Below, one piece after another: positions 10,651-21,357 of a DNA stretch of 64,000 nt. The translations under genes were made by a program, and so were the position numbers. Within the stretch, counting starts at the first letter, position 1. Every line of letters starts with the position of its first letter. Source of the stretch: Sepioteuthis lessoniana (lineage: Eukaryota > Mollusca > Cephalopoda > Myopsida > Loliginidae); assembly GCA_963585895.1 (NCBI GenBank), contig CAUZXS010002491.1, positions 102,501-166,500 of the forward strand. Direction: 5' to 3'. The notes under the pieces are model-generated. The model was given only the letters and a program-made list of their open reading frames with translations. It had not been told where the DNA came from and searched no databases.

Positions 10651-10786
10651 TTAAACCTGAAATCATAAAAATTGACCAGTCATCTCATATGATACATAGA
10701 AATAACATAGTGAATTTTCAAGAGTCTAAGACAATTTTAAATGCCTGTACAAAAAAAGTCTGGAAACTTATCGTATGCGCCTCGTA

Positions 10787-11149
10787 TTTCTATATATCGC
10801 GTATATTTCTATTTACTATTGATTATTTGTAAAATTGTTTCAAACATTGCTATATAACTTTAACAATTTAACATCAATCATTTGTTTACACACATTTTTA
10901 ATGAATATACATATGACTTGTAAGTGAATAGTTTGTTGATAATTTACTATTTAAATGAGTTAGAAATCATTTGTTTGCTTCTATACAGTTAAATAGTTTA
11001 AATTATTCCTATCTAGCACTTATAATTCAATTCAATATCAATCATTTCCTTGCACAAAGTGAAGTGGTTACATGTATCACAAATTATAAAGTAACTAATG
11101 TTAATATCTACTTCTCATCGAGTGATTTCTTTAACAAATCTCAAAGGCT

Positions 11150-11150
<1 letters not shown>
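10787..11150 (-). repeat. Repeat E copy 2, right part
   Basis: Repeated ATCATTTGTTT and ACAGTTAAAT words spaced 60-120 bp apart match the internal region of E seen at 13.1-13.4 and 30.7-31.0 kb. No E head is visible at the right end. Confidence 0.55.

Positions 11151-11243
<93 letters not shown>
11151..11243. repeat. (CA)n-(TA)n compound microsatellite
   Basis: CA run of about 47 bases then TA run of about 43. Confidence 0.95.
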
Positions 11244-11246
<3 letters not shown>

Positions 11247-11907
11247 ATATCAATTAGCAAAGTATTGAGGAAATGCATTTTTATGTATGAAAATATGTTT
11301 CGTTTTTAATAACATTTGTAATTAAAATTCTTTAGGTTTTTTTTAGCGCCTCACTTTAGAGCAGATTTACGTTACTCTTGTATTCGAAAGAACTTTCATA
11401 AAGATAACATCTTTTTTCATAGATTTAATTTTGTTTTAATCTTTTTATTATAATTTTGACCTCGCAAGTTTTACACTAAATTTTAAATTGCAAACCACAA
11501 AGTAGCATTTATTTTAATATGAAAATTTTAACAATATTTGTATAGCTACGAATATTGACGCAAATGTTGAGAATTGAAAAAGTAAAAAAGATTCTAAATC
11601 CTTAAAATAAAAAAGGATTAAATCTATAAACAAAAACATTCTCTTTCTAAAAATCCTTCAAACTCGTAGATGACAACAGTCTGATTTTAAAGAGGAAGCA
11701 ATAAATGTTAAATAACGTCAATTTTTTCGTTTTCTTTTTTATTTGAAATATTTTTCAGGTGAGACATTTATAAAATGTGTACTGATGATTGTTTAAGCAA
11801 AAAGAAAAAAAAATGTGGACACATGATCATATATAAAAGAAATATATTCCCTGATCATTTTGGTTTTTTATCTGTTACAAATCCATACCGTCGGGTTTTA
11901 GATTTGT
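11244..11907. other. Unassigned AT-rich spacer
   Basis: Nothing recognised. Confidence 0.5.
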
Positions 11908-13063
11908 ATTGTTGGGTTCTATAGCATATCAACCTTTGTAGGTTATTTAACGCCAAATCTATTTTTATGTAAATAATCAGTTCTATTTAAAACAATTCAG
12001 TTTAGCATAAGTACACAGTTTAATGGTCAAAAACATTCCTATTTCAAAGTATTCAAGCAGTTATATGTAACAATTCAGTTGAGCATAAATACTGATTTAA
12101 TGTCGAAAAACAGTTCTATTTCAAATAATTCAGTTAAGTATAAGCACGCAGTTTAAATGTAAGTACGGATTAATTGTCAAAAACACTTCTATTTCAAGCT
12201 ATTCAGTTTACACAAACAATTCAGTTTAGCATACGTATGCTGTTAGTTCTATTTTGTTGGTTTGTTGGGTTTTATGGCATATCAACCTTTTTAGGTTATT
12301 TAACGCCAAATCCATTTTTATGTAAATAATCTGTTCTTTTTAAAACAATTCAGTTTAGCATAAGTACAGTTTAATAGTCAAAAACATTTATTTCAAACTA
12401 TTCAAGAAGTTATATGTAACAATTCAGTTAAGTGTAAATACAATTTTAATGTCGAAAAAACAGTTCTATTTCAAAAAATTCAGTTTAGCATAAGCACGCA
12501 GTTTAAATGGAAGTACGGTTTAATTGTCAAAACATTTCTATTTCAAGCTATTCAGTTTACTCAAACAATTCAGTTTAGTATAAGAATGCTGTTAGTTCTA
12601 TTTAACCCATAGATAGGGCCTTATCAGGTGCTACCACTCTGGGCCTGAGTGGACCTGGGAGCGATGGTAATGAAGGGGTACTCCGCATTCCCCAAAGCTC
12701 CAGCATTGCTGGAACCTCACCATCAGATGGTTTAGTGTCATATACAGGACACTCGTTAGGTGGGGTGTTACCCCTCTGCAGAGAAGCAGTCGGTGTATTC
12801 TACAGCCCCAGCCAACTGGGCAATAGTTCTATTTAACCCATAGACAGGGCCCTATCAGGTGCTACCACTCCAGGCCAGAGTGGACCTGGGAGCGATGGCA
12901 ATGAAGGGGTACACCGCATTTCCCAAAGCTCCAGCACTGCTGTAACCTCACCATCAGATTATTTAGTGTCATATCCAGGACACTCGTTAGGGGGGGTGTT
13001 ACCCCTCTGCAGAGGTGCAGTCAGTGTATTCTACAGCCCCAGCCGACTGGGCAATATATATGA
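11908..13063 (-). repeat. Repeat E copy 3, duplicated heads and tails
   Basis: The antisense 3' module (GGCATATCAACCTTTGTAGG, TTATTTAACGCCAAATC) appears twice, at about 11925 and 12272, each followed by ~50-bp CAGTTCTATTTCAAA units. Then the E head is present twice in tandem (about 12605-12825 and 12838-13055), each ending CAGCCCCAGCC(A/G)ACTGGGCAATA. Confidence 0.85.
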
Positions 13064-13084
13064 TGTGTAAACACATTTAATCGA

Positions 13085-13375
13085 TAACATTTTTGAAGGA
13101 GCCTAAGCTCATTCTTTTGAACAAAGTTAAATGGATTCAAGTATGTCTATCAAGCTCTAATAACTCTATTTACTATAAATCATTTGATTCTACACAGTTA
13201 AATGGCTATACATATGATTTGTTAGTGAACAGTTAGTTTGTAATTTCAAGTTTGAATGAGTTAGAACTATTTTCTTTGTACATTAATATTTCTTTTGTTT
13301 CTTCAAACTGAAATGGTTACAATTATTGCCACCTAGCACTAATACTTCTTTTCAATATTAATCATTTGGTTCACC
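13085..13375 (-). repeat. Repeat E internal-type sequence
   Basis: It matches the stretch at 9.88-9.93 and 10.8-11.1 kb (CCTAAGCTCATTCTTTTGAA against CCTGAGCCCATCCTTTTGAA) without head or tail. Confidence 0.55.
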
Positions 13376-13676
13376 GTGTTTTATCTTAATTTTTCTTTTT
13401 TATAATTATGCATAGATTCTTGGACTGTTATATATTCAGACCTTTGGTTACAGATCGTTAAGTGTTCAAGACTTTCGTCATAATAATGCCTAATGTTATG
13501 ATTTTTAATTCCATAATGTTCTGCTAGAAATATATCTAATCAATATTTACATAAATGAACAGCACACAGTAATAAACGCATCGCTGGACTATGAAATGCG
13601 TCCCAATTTCTTTGTCTCCCACCAAAAATATAAAAAGATAGTAGTCCAAAAATAAATACATCAATATATACAAGTA

Positions 13677-13905
13677 ATTAAGTTGGCGACCGTAGTCAAG
13701 GGCGACCAGAAGGCTCCCTATTCATTAGCTAGTACACAGAGGTGTAAGGGTGGGCGCTACTCCTTTCCCTGGATTGCTCCACTTTACCCTTGATACGTAC
13801 CTTATATTGCTGAATGTTAAGCAAAGCAGTATCAAGTACCATTCTTAAAGTCTATGGTATGACGCGACCTGGGATTAAACCCAGGTGTCTCGGACCTTTG
13901 GCGAA
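13677..13905 (-). mobile_element. SINE-A copy 3
   Basis: AGTTGGCGACCGTAGTCAAG at the tail side, then GGATTGCTCCACTTTACCCT, and GGGATTAAACCCAGG (B-box complement). The A-box end is lost at the GGCGAACACTT junction with (TA)n. Confidence 0.85.
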
Positions 13906-13907
13906 CA

Positions 13908-13961
<54 letters not shown>

Positions 13962-13987
13962 GAACCGGCTCATTCCTAGTGGGTAGA

Positions 13988-14022
<35 letters not shown>

Positions 14023-14173
14023 TGTATTTTGTCATCTAGTATTTGTTCAAATGAGCTTTATTATAGACCAAGGAATATTATTTCCTAATGATCTTAATGT
14101 GTTGACCTTCAAGTCTTTTCGTTTCATTTCATATGTTTCTTTTCGTGTATATATATATATATATATATATATA
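13908..14173. repeat. Three (TA)n tracts
   Basis: TA runs at 13908-13958, 13991-14020 and 14148-14173. The last is the 3' tail of SINE-D copy 4. Confidence 0.9.
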
Positions 14174-14486
14174 GTCATCCACAGACATACTGTTTCGTTC
14201 TATCAGAACTCTTCAGTGTGGCTAGACACGCAGGACGCTCGAAGCCGGGATCGAAACTCGTCCAACTTTACGTTAGACTAGGTTTCAGACCTCTCGGCCA
14301 CCAAGCGGACCACGTTGGCTAAAGGAATTTTAAGGAATTTTGTTTTAGCAACAGCAGCAGCAGCCTTTGTTTACATTTTTTTATACCCTATCGGCTACCA
14401 GAGTGCTCAATTCTTTCGAAGAGCTTTGCATTACGCTAGCGGCGGCCGACAATTCCTTCGCCGGAGAGCTCAACCCCCATGGGGGA

Positions 14487-14489
<3 letters not shown>
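14174..14489 (-). mobile_element. SINE-D copy 4: tRNA-like head plus hammerhead
   Basis: Minus-strand order is: 5' module (from TCCCCCATGGGGGTTGAGCT); tRNA-like head with A box TGGCCGAGAGG (about 14290) and B box GAGTTTCGATCCC (about 14250); hammerhead (14179-14221); GGATGAC; (TA)n. The head differs from that of the copies at 47.4 and 54.9 kb, although the modules on both sides are shared. Confidence 0.8.
14179..14221 (-). ncRNA. Type I hammerhead ribozyme in SINE-D copy 4
   Basis: On the minus strand: stem I CCACA/TGTGG (5 bp), core CTGAAGA (position 7 is free), stem II GTTC/GAAC with loop TGATA, core GAA, stem III ACA/TGT with loop GTA, and cleavage triplet GTC. All universally required core bases are present. 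Confidence 0.85.

Positions 14490-14522
<33 letters not shown>
14490..14522. repeat. (TA)n microsatellite
   Basis: A TA run at the 5' side of SINE-D copy 4. Confidence 0.95.
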
Positions 14523-14525
<3 letters not shown>

Positions 14526-14735
14526 TTTTCAAGTAACTCTGCAGGTAAGGAGGTCCCTGATCCAATATTTGTTCAATATAACTCATAGCATTCTTGTGCT
14601 GTTCCTGTCTAGCTCTTTTTCGATGCGATTTGTCAGCGTCTATGTAGAGCATTCCTAGAACCGTTTTGACACATGCGCTGCTTGGAAGAAATCCCGTTTT
14701 TTGGTCAAAGAATTTAAATGCATATTTTAAGTCAT
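14523..14735 (-). pseudogene. RTE-like LINE fragment, old (copy e1)
   Basis: The minus strand has the diverged counterpart of the GCTTWTLTKR...NYTRMLRAILNKSW region (here LYIDADKSHRKRARQEQHKN and AMSYIEQILDQG). It is more decayed than its neighbour e2. Confidence 0.55.
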
Positions 14736-14737
14736 CG

Positions 14738-15310
14738 TCATCATTATCATCATCATGTCGTGCCACCAGCACGGATCTCCCTGACCCTCTCTCACTACCC
14801 GTCTCTATCGTCCATCGCTCCTGGGAGGTCTTCCAGGCTACATCTTGTATCGGCACAGAGCTGTTGTATATAGGTTCTAGCTGATCGTCCTGCCTTTGTT
14901 CGTCTATGTGAAGGGGTCCACAGGAGTATGTCATTTATGAGTCCGTCCTTACTTCTCCAACTGTGTCCCGCATATCTGGTTTATCTAACTTGGATAGTTT
15001 TCGTGATGGGTGGTAGGTAGCCGTACAGCTGCTGCTTTGTGGGGTGCTGCTTCCAGGACTTTTTCAATATTGCTCGCAGCAATATTAGGTAATTGCCGTC
15101 AAGCTTTTTCTCCATACGTTTAGTTAGTGTCCATGTTGTGCATCCATATAGCAGTATCGACACGAACGCTGCTTGGAAGGTGTGACTTTCATATGACCGA
15201 TAGTCTATCGATAGCTGTCCTTGCCTTTACTAGTTGTGTTTTGATGCCTTTCTCTTTCTATGGAAGTGAACTTGTCGACTAGTTTCAGAGAACTACCATA
15301 TAGTGTAGTG
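14738..15310 (-). pseudogene. RTE-like LINE 3' end (copy e2)
   Basis: The (GAT)n tail (ATCGTCATCATTATCATC on plus) is at 14738. The minus strand includes VSILLYGCTTWTLTKRMEKK, HPTKQQLYGYLPPITKTIQV and the DTGCSLEDLPGAMDDRD-type end. Several frameshifts. This is the HPTKQQ subfamily. Confidence 0.8.
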
Positions 15311-15496
15311 TGTATTAAAATCAATTTTGATAACATAATGTTCCTTTAGAAATAATAATATTACGATATCTTTGGATAAAAAGAAAATTAATTATTATTC
15401 TAAAATATGATTAGATTAGTTAATTAATTGATTGATTTTAGCTGAATGTCAACTCGTTAAGGACTATTTTATACCTAGAATTTAGATGAAAACGTT

Positions 15497-15742
15497 TATT
15501 GTATAAGCATGACGGACACTGCTGGAGAAGCACGGACGAGATCGTAAGTGATGTACTCCTGTGGACCCCTGCATATGGCCAATCAAAAGCAGGACGACCA
15601 GCGCGAACATTCATACAGAAGCTATGTGATGATACAGGATTTAACCTTGAAGACCTGCCGGAGGCGATGAATGATAGGGAGACGTGGAGAGAGAGGGTCT
15701 GGGTTATCCGTGCTAGCTGCATGTCATGATGATGATGATGAT
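15497..15742 (+). pseudogene. RTE-like LINE 3' end (copy f)
   Basis: Plus strand: HDGHCWRSTDEIVSDVLLWT, AYGQSKAGRPARTFIQKLCD, LEDLPEAMNDRETWRERVWV, then a (ATG)n tail. It shares the AYGQSKAGRP variant with copy j. Confidence 0.85.
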
Positions 15743-16165
15743 GTATCAGCATATTTACTTTATTCGTGTCGCTATTTTCTAAGGGTTTTTTTCTTTGTTT
15801 GCACTCTGTCCAACTGAATATACGTACTTTTAAAAGGATCGATTTGGTTTTTAATGGTTCATTGATAATATATACGTATATCTTTTTTTATCAAAGTCGG
15901 ATTTGAACGACGCTAACTTCGAATTTAAAAACCACTTAGAGTAACGAATAAATTGAGAAATGAGATATAATTAGAGAAGTACAATGAAAAAAGTTAAAGA
16001 GAATAGCGAAGAGAGGTTTTAAAAATGATCTTGCCGACAACAGCGTTTGGTCAGGGAAGACGACAGTTTTTACTGAGTAACAGAGACGAGAGTGTGAGAA
16101 ACATGGTCGAAAGTTATCATTTCTAATGAGCTAATCACATCTTTTGTAATTTTTGGTAAACTGAA
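15743..16165. other. Unassigned spacer
   Basis: Nothing recognised. Confidence 0.5.
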
Positions 16166-16882
16166 TCATCATCATCATCATGTCGTGCCGCTTGCACAGA
16201 TATCCTTGACCCTCTCTCGCCACTTCTCCCGATCATTCATCGCCTCTGGCAGGTCCTCTGGGATACATCCTGTATCCTCACAGAGCTGCTGTATGTATGC
16301 TCTAGCTGGTCGTCCAGCTTTAACTCGGCCATATGTGGGGGTCCATAGGATTATATCACTTATGAGCTCGTCCCTGCTCCTCCAGCAGGGTCCTGCGTGC
16401 CTGGTTCGTCTAACTTAGTTTTGGTGATGGGCGGCAGGTGGCCGTACAGTTGGTGCCTTGTGGGGTGTTGCCACCAGGAATTGTTTAATATTGCTCTCAA
16501 CATTCTTGTGTAGTTGCCGTCTAGCTTCTTCTCCAGCCGTTTTGTTGGCGTCCAAGTGGTGCATCCATACTGCAATATCGACACGACCGCTGCTTGGAAG
16601 AAACTGCGTTTCATTTTATCGGTCAGGTCTGATTTCCATATGACTGATAGCTTATCGATAGCCGTCCATGCCTTCGTTAGCCGCATGTCAATGTCTTTTT
16701 CGGTTGATGAGACACTGCTTCCTAGGTGGGCGAATTTGTCAACCAGTTTCAGAGAGGTTCCGTCTAGTGTGGAAATGTCGCCTGCTTGATTAAAACACAT
16801 ATATTCAGTTTTGTGTGCATTGACATGTAGGCCAATGCCTGCGGCGGCTCGTTCCGAACTATGCAGTAGTGTTTTGGAAACA
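16166..16882 (-). pseudogene. RTE-like LINE 3' region (copy g), longest open piece
   Basis: The minus ORF from 16899 to 16360 (179 codons) covers TLLHSSERAAAGIGLHVNAH, KTEYMCFNQAGDISTLDGTS, FAHLGSSVSSTEKDIDMRLT and VVSILQYGCTTWTPTKRLEK. One frame break near 16420 separates the C-terminal piece ending at the (ATG)n tail (16166-16182). It is truncated just after the RT YADD region. The reading frame is the best preserved in the window. Confidence 0.85.
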
Positions 16883-17382
16883 ATTTTGTTGCAACTCAAA
16901 CTTCTTTGTTACTTATAAAGTTGTTTTCTTTTATTGACATTTCGTTTCACTTACAAAAAATTTGTTCGCTACCTTCCAATACGGACTCGGTAAGCATAGC
17001 TACCAACAACCTTAATACAACCCTAACTACAAACTTATGCATTGAACACCAACAGATATTAACCTTGCAGATCAGAATGAACCTGGAAGTAATGACACTG
17101 AATGGGTAGCCTACGCTGCCCAGATGTCTAGAACTGGTACCTGAACATCGAATTTAGTTTATTGACATAATTAAAACAGTCCTCTTCTGGAAATACAATC
17201 AGAATATTCTAAACCCCGCTGACAGGGCACAATATGGCAAGAATCTTATTTATGGGCGATACTGTATATCATATTGAATTATTTTGAGCAATAATTTGAA
17301 TTTATCAATTCCATAACAAATGTTAATTAAATTTTGTTTTGTTTTGTTTTGTTTCGTTTGAATAGTATTTCATTTTCAATTT

Positions 17383-17383
<1 letters not shown>
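16883..17383. other. Unassigned spacer
   Basis: A 67-codon ORF (16906-17106) has no known motif. Confidence 0.5.

Positions 17384-17433
<50 letters not shown>
17384..17433. repeat. (GA)n microsatellite
   Basis: A 50-base GA run. Confidence 0.95.
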
Positions 17434-17436
<3 letters not shown>

Positions 17437-17806
17437 TGGGGGGAGAGAATGAATAAACAAAAACAAAGAAAGAAAGAAACAAAAACAACAAAAAACTATA
17501 CAAAACAAAGTCCGTTAGTTTTATTTCTTAAGGGAATATTTTCCTTTCTTCCCTACATCTAAACAACGTATTTTCTTAAATCATTCATTTTCCTGGTGTT
17601 TGCTTTAATCTTTTATTAAATCTAATTGAATTCTTCTCACCTGTAATTAATCCACCTTTGATTGTTTAGAATTTCAAAGAAACAGGTCTCTTATTGTTAT
17701 ATTGAAAAGAAAAAATTCACTTTTAAAAGATTAGTAAAATTATTTTCTGGAAGCTGCTATTAACTGTCATGAACTCACGCTTATCGAAACAGGTTCAAAC
17801 ATGATG

Positions 17807-17808
<2 letters not shown>
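17434..17808. other. Unassigned AT-rich spacer
   Basis: Nothing recognised. Confidence 0.5.
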
Positions 17809-17861
<53 letters not shown>

Positions 17862-17871
17862 CTTGTGTATA

Positions 17872-17908
<37 letters not shown>

Positions 17909-18046
17909 GGGGTATGTGTGTGTGTTTGAGTGAGAAGGAGTATGTGTGTCTTTGTGTTTATGAGGCAAAGAGAGTTTGTGTGTGTGCGTGTGCGTGTGTT
18001 TATGTGTATGTGAGAAAGAGAGCATGAATGTGTGAGAGAGAGGGAT

Positions 18047-18102
<56 letters not shown>

Positions 18103-18132
18103 AAAGAGAGAGTTTGTGCGCGTGCGTGTGCG
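17809..18132. repeat. Long (TG)n/(GA)n imperfect tract
   Basis: About 320 bases of alternating TG runs, GAGA patches and TATG/TTTG variants. The histidine/threonine-rich minus ORF is a repeat artefact. Confidence 0.95.
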
Positions 18133-18184
18133 TGTATATTTTAAACAAGAAAGAAACTTCTCAACTTTAAGAGCAATCTTCTGA

Positions 18185-18690
18185 AATTAACTGGCAAGTA
18201 AATATACATCGGCAGCAATATCTCATCTACTGAAGAAAATATTAACGGACGCATTGGGAAGGCATGGACTGCTAGTGACATGTTGTCAACCATATAGACA
18301 CCTGATATCTCTGGCAGCTGTACTTATGTCAGTACTACAGTATAGATACACTATCAGGACTCAAACATAACTGATGGAGAAAAAGCAAGATGAGAACTAT
18401 ACAAGGATGCTGCTTTCTGTTTTGAAAAAGATCCTGGACACAGCACCCCACAACTTACCATTCATCTCCTAAACCATCAAAGATGATGTAAGGACTACCT
18501 TGTAAATGACGTTCTTCAATGAATTCCTCCATATAGACTTACCAGTGTTGGCTGATCAGTATATTTCTTCATTTCTGTACGGACACTGAATGCAGTCGGG
18601 ATGACCTGTCAAGGGCAATACCTGTCAAGGGCAATGTATGACAGGGACTGATGACAAGAGAAAGTCAAAGGAGTCCTTGCTATCAGCTTG
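18185..18690 (+). pseudogene. Diverged RTE-like LINE fragment (copy h)
   Basis: Plus-strand words correspond to the same protein region but are far more diverged: IGSNISSTEENINGRIGKAW-like at 18205-18270, then LMEKKQDENYTRMLLSVLKK. Several in-frame stops and shifts. It is probably an older or related LINE lineage. Confidence 0.6.
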
Positions 18691-18697
18691 GCTTGAT

Positions 18698-18698
18698 A

Positions 18699-18729
<31 letters not shown>

Positions 18730-18748
18730 CGCGCGTGTGTGCGCGTGC
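18698..18748. repeat. (TA)n-(TG)n with GCGC interruption
   Basis: TA then TG/GCGCGTG run. Confidence 0.9.
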
Positions 18749-18806
18749 GAAAAATAAGTGGACAAGTGAATAAACCGAAACACTGACAACGAATTGAGGA
18801 ATAATA

Positions 18807-18838
18807 TTTCGTCTTTATTTTAAAAAAGACTTCATCAG
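18807..18838 (-). ncRNA. Partial hammerhead-like core
   Basis: Minus strand: CTGATGA, one extra A, a 6-bp stem II (GTCTTT/AAAGAC), then GAAA. I could not build a convincing stem I or cleavage triplet, so this is a degenerate or fortuitous core. Confidence 0.35.
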
Positions 18839-18848
18839 GATGAGGAAT

Positions 18849-19208
18849 TTTCTAAAATTCAGCATAACAGAATATAAATAGATGAAAATAAAAATAAAAA
18901 GTGGGAAGGGGTTATGAGAAAAGGGGATAGAACAAAAAGAAAGGGAAAGATAGAGATATATATATCGGAGTGTTGGTGGCTTGGGTTATGGCTTGTGACT
19001 ATGATTCATTTTTGGAACATCTGAGTCAGGACTAAGTATTCCAGGGGGTAAGGCTAAAGCCTTCGTCAAGCGTATCAAATTTCATCAAAGATTTGAACAA
19101 GCTGAAATGGAATATATATTTAAAAAATATAAATCGTCCAGAAAGTGTGGAAGTGTGGTGAAGACGATTTTCATTTTTTCACTTTTGTCGGATTAACCAA
19201 ATGTTCCA

Positions 19209-19212
<4 letters not shown>
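18849..19212. other. Unassigned spacer
   Basis: Nothing recognised. A GACGAAGGCTTTAGCC hairpin on the minus strand (about 19045-19065) recalls the stem II side of hammerheads but lacks GAAA. Confidence 0.45.
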
Positions 19213-19241
<29 letters not shown>

Positions 19242-19285
19242 GTATATCTATATATATATACATTTGTCTATATATATATATATCG
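19213..19285. repeat. (TC)n and (TA)n tract
   Basis: TC run then interrupted TA. Confidence 0.9.
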
Positions 19286-19537
19286 TAAATTTTGATGTAC
19301 AAGTCGACTCGGTATATAAGTTTAACTCAAGGTTTTTGGCTAAAAAAATTCTTACTCATATGCCTACAGTATAAGTCGACCTTTAAACACGGTATCCTAT
19401 TTAGACATTCTAGTAATTGTTTACTGACGGTGAATAAGCTTTGTAAAACATGTTGTGATATAGCATTGATATAATATTTATTTTGTATTAAAGTATGGTT
19501 ATTTCCCCTTTTATTGGTCTAATGAGTAGAGTGCTCA

Positions 19538-19538
19538 T

Positions 19539-19570
<32 letters not shown>

Positions 19571-19597
19571 ACATACATTTTCCCTTATATACATTTG

Positions 19598-19643
<46 letters not shown>

Positions 19644-19697
19644 AGTGTGAGAGAGAGAGTGTGTGTGTCGGTTTCTGTGCGTGTATTTCCATTTTCT

Positions 19698-19730
<33 letters not shown>

Positions 19731-19756
19731 TTGAGTATGTGTGTGTGTGTGTGTTC
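19538..19756. repeat. (TA)n/(TG)n cluster
   Basis: TA at 19538-19565, TA-TG at 19597-19660, TA at 19702-19728 and TG at 19736-19753. Just upstream, TTGGTCTAATGAGTAGAGTG (19514-19533) looks like a SINE-A head fragment. Confidence 0.85.
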
Positions 19757-20053
19757 TCATTTTTTTGTCGATGCACTTATATATTCGAGAGATGACATAT
19801 ATATACTCAATGTGTCAAGAAATAAAAAGGACAAATGGAATCACTTGAGTTGAGAATTATGTTGATGCAACACTTCAGAGACTCGAGGAATATATAAAAT
19901 AGCATGGAAAAAAAAAAGAAAGAAAACTAAAAATCGCGACTGCCCACAACCGCAATATAAACGGAATTAACCTAAGAAAAAACAGGTAAACAATGAACAA
20001 AAATTTAAGTAAAAAAATGCGTAAGTAAAAACAACTATATGGATACTTCAAGC

Positions 20054-20604
20054 TGTTACATCGCCATATACACGAATATGGCCATGTGCGGAATGGGGTG
20101 AAATGGACATCAAATGTTGATAACGATAGAACATAGGAATCTCAATATTCGAAAACGCGTAACGACTTCTTGTTCAGGTACGAATCCTTTTCATTAACTT
20201 TGAGTTAAAGGTTTCGACGTAAGGCGGAGAGACACAATCTTCTATGCTGTCTTATTCATTTGGCCCCCATCTCGAGCGGCCCTCCATAGGGCGCAAGTTC
20301 ACCTCGCTCCTGCAAGCTCCAAAAGTCGATCCTTCTCGTCTGGCGTCTAGTTTCCAACTCTAAACTTTCTTCAGATTTTCACAAAAACCTCCGCGCGCTT
20401 CCGGTGCGTGACGTCACCCGTACCTTGTCATCGCGTTTCGTCTCGAACTATTATGACATCTGAGTGACACCTCCATCCACCCGCGCACGCGCGTTAACAC
20501 CTGCCTCAGTGTTGCACCTAACTAACCCATGTGCTGAGCCAAAAGGTTCTCAGCCTAACTAAACTCAAAGGCAAGAACCGAAATCCCTCGGCTATTATAT
20601 AACA
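20054..20604 (-). mobile_element. Solo LTR copy 1 with 4-bp target duplication
   Basis: The 551-bp unit starts TGTTACATCG and ends ATTATATAACA, giving TGTTA...TAACA terminal inverted repeats. AAGC flanks it at 20050-20053 and 20605-20608. Transcription sense is probably minus: related copies in this family place an AATAAA-like signal and a GTACCTGAAC block toward the low-coordinate end. No internal gag/pol sequence adjoins it, so it is a solo LTR. A 4-bp duplication fits several LTR superfamilies. Confidence 0.85.
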
Positions 20605-20608
20605 AAGC

Positions 20609-21357
20609 GACAAACTCAGGAAACTGTTCATGAGACGCTTTGAACATCGATACGAAGAGGAAATCTTAACAGAGAAACAGGATCTTTTTTAATAGCTGCA
20701 CAAATAATGCCGTAAGAACCAATTATTTCATAGGAATTGATAATATGCAAAGGAATTGTAAGTATAGGTTCTCTGGTGACAAGGATGAAAGTATTAATCA
20801 TGCTATAAGTTAATGCAACGAACTAACAAAAAAGAAATACAAAACTAGGCCCGATTGGTAGGAATGGTAATTCACTGGGAACTGTGCAATGGAATAAAAT
20901 GTTGTGATACTAACAAAAGCTATATGTACAAACCAGAATCTCTTCAAGAAAATGAGACGCATGAAATTCACAGGGATTTTGAGATTCAAACGGATCACCT
21001 GATCTCGGTCAGAAGACTAGATCAGTCTTAAGTTTCCAGGAGAGAACTTGTAATCTAGTGGAATTTGATAATCCACCATACTAAAGAGTGAAAATCGAAG
21101 AAAGGAAAAAGATTTGTGAAAATACATTGATCTTGCTAGAGAGATGAAAAAGCTTCGTAACGGTGATACAAAACTGTAGTTAGTACCATTGAAACTGTCC
21201 TCGAAGCCCTGAAAAAGAGACTTAGGATTATTTAATTTTTCTTTCATCCCCACGTAATTGATGGAATCTCCTTCTAAAATCCCCAAGTAATTATAATTTT
21301 CCATCTCTCCAAGAATTCCTATGCTTTCCTAATTTGGTAGTTCAATTCCTTCCAACG
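20609..21357. other. Unassigned spacer
   Basis: Two minus ORFs (20810-20998; 21017-21304, 95 codons) show no known motif. Confidence 0.5.

Larger units (their letters stand above)
9928..10784 (-). mobile_element. mariner (D34D) relic, internally deleted
   Basis: Terminal inverted repeats of about 40 bp match: CAAGGTGCATACGATAAG on the left and, as its complement, CGAGGCGCATACGATAAG at the right. The right flank is TA (10785-10786); the left TA has mutated. At 857 bp it is well below the usual ~1.3 kb. It carries the two ends of a transposase gene, with about 100 or more codons lost between the N-terminal domain and the catalytic core. It sits inside repeat E. Confidence 0.9.

Noticed and set aside
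17795..18148. His/Thr-rich 117-codon minus ORF
   Set aside because: A (TG)n tract read in frame.
19040..19070. GACGAAGGCTTTAGCC hairpin (minus) as a hammerhead
   Set aside because: The CTGACGA core has an inserted T (CTTGACGA) and no GAAA follows the hairpin.
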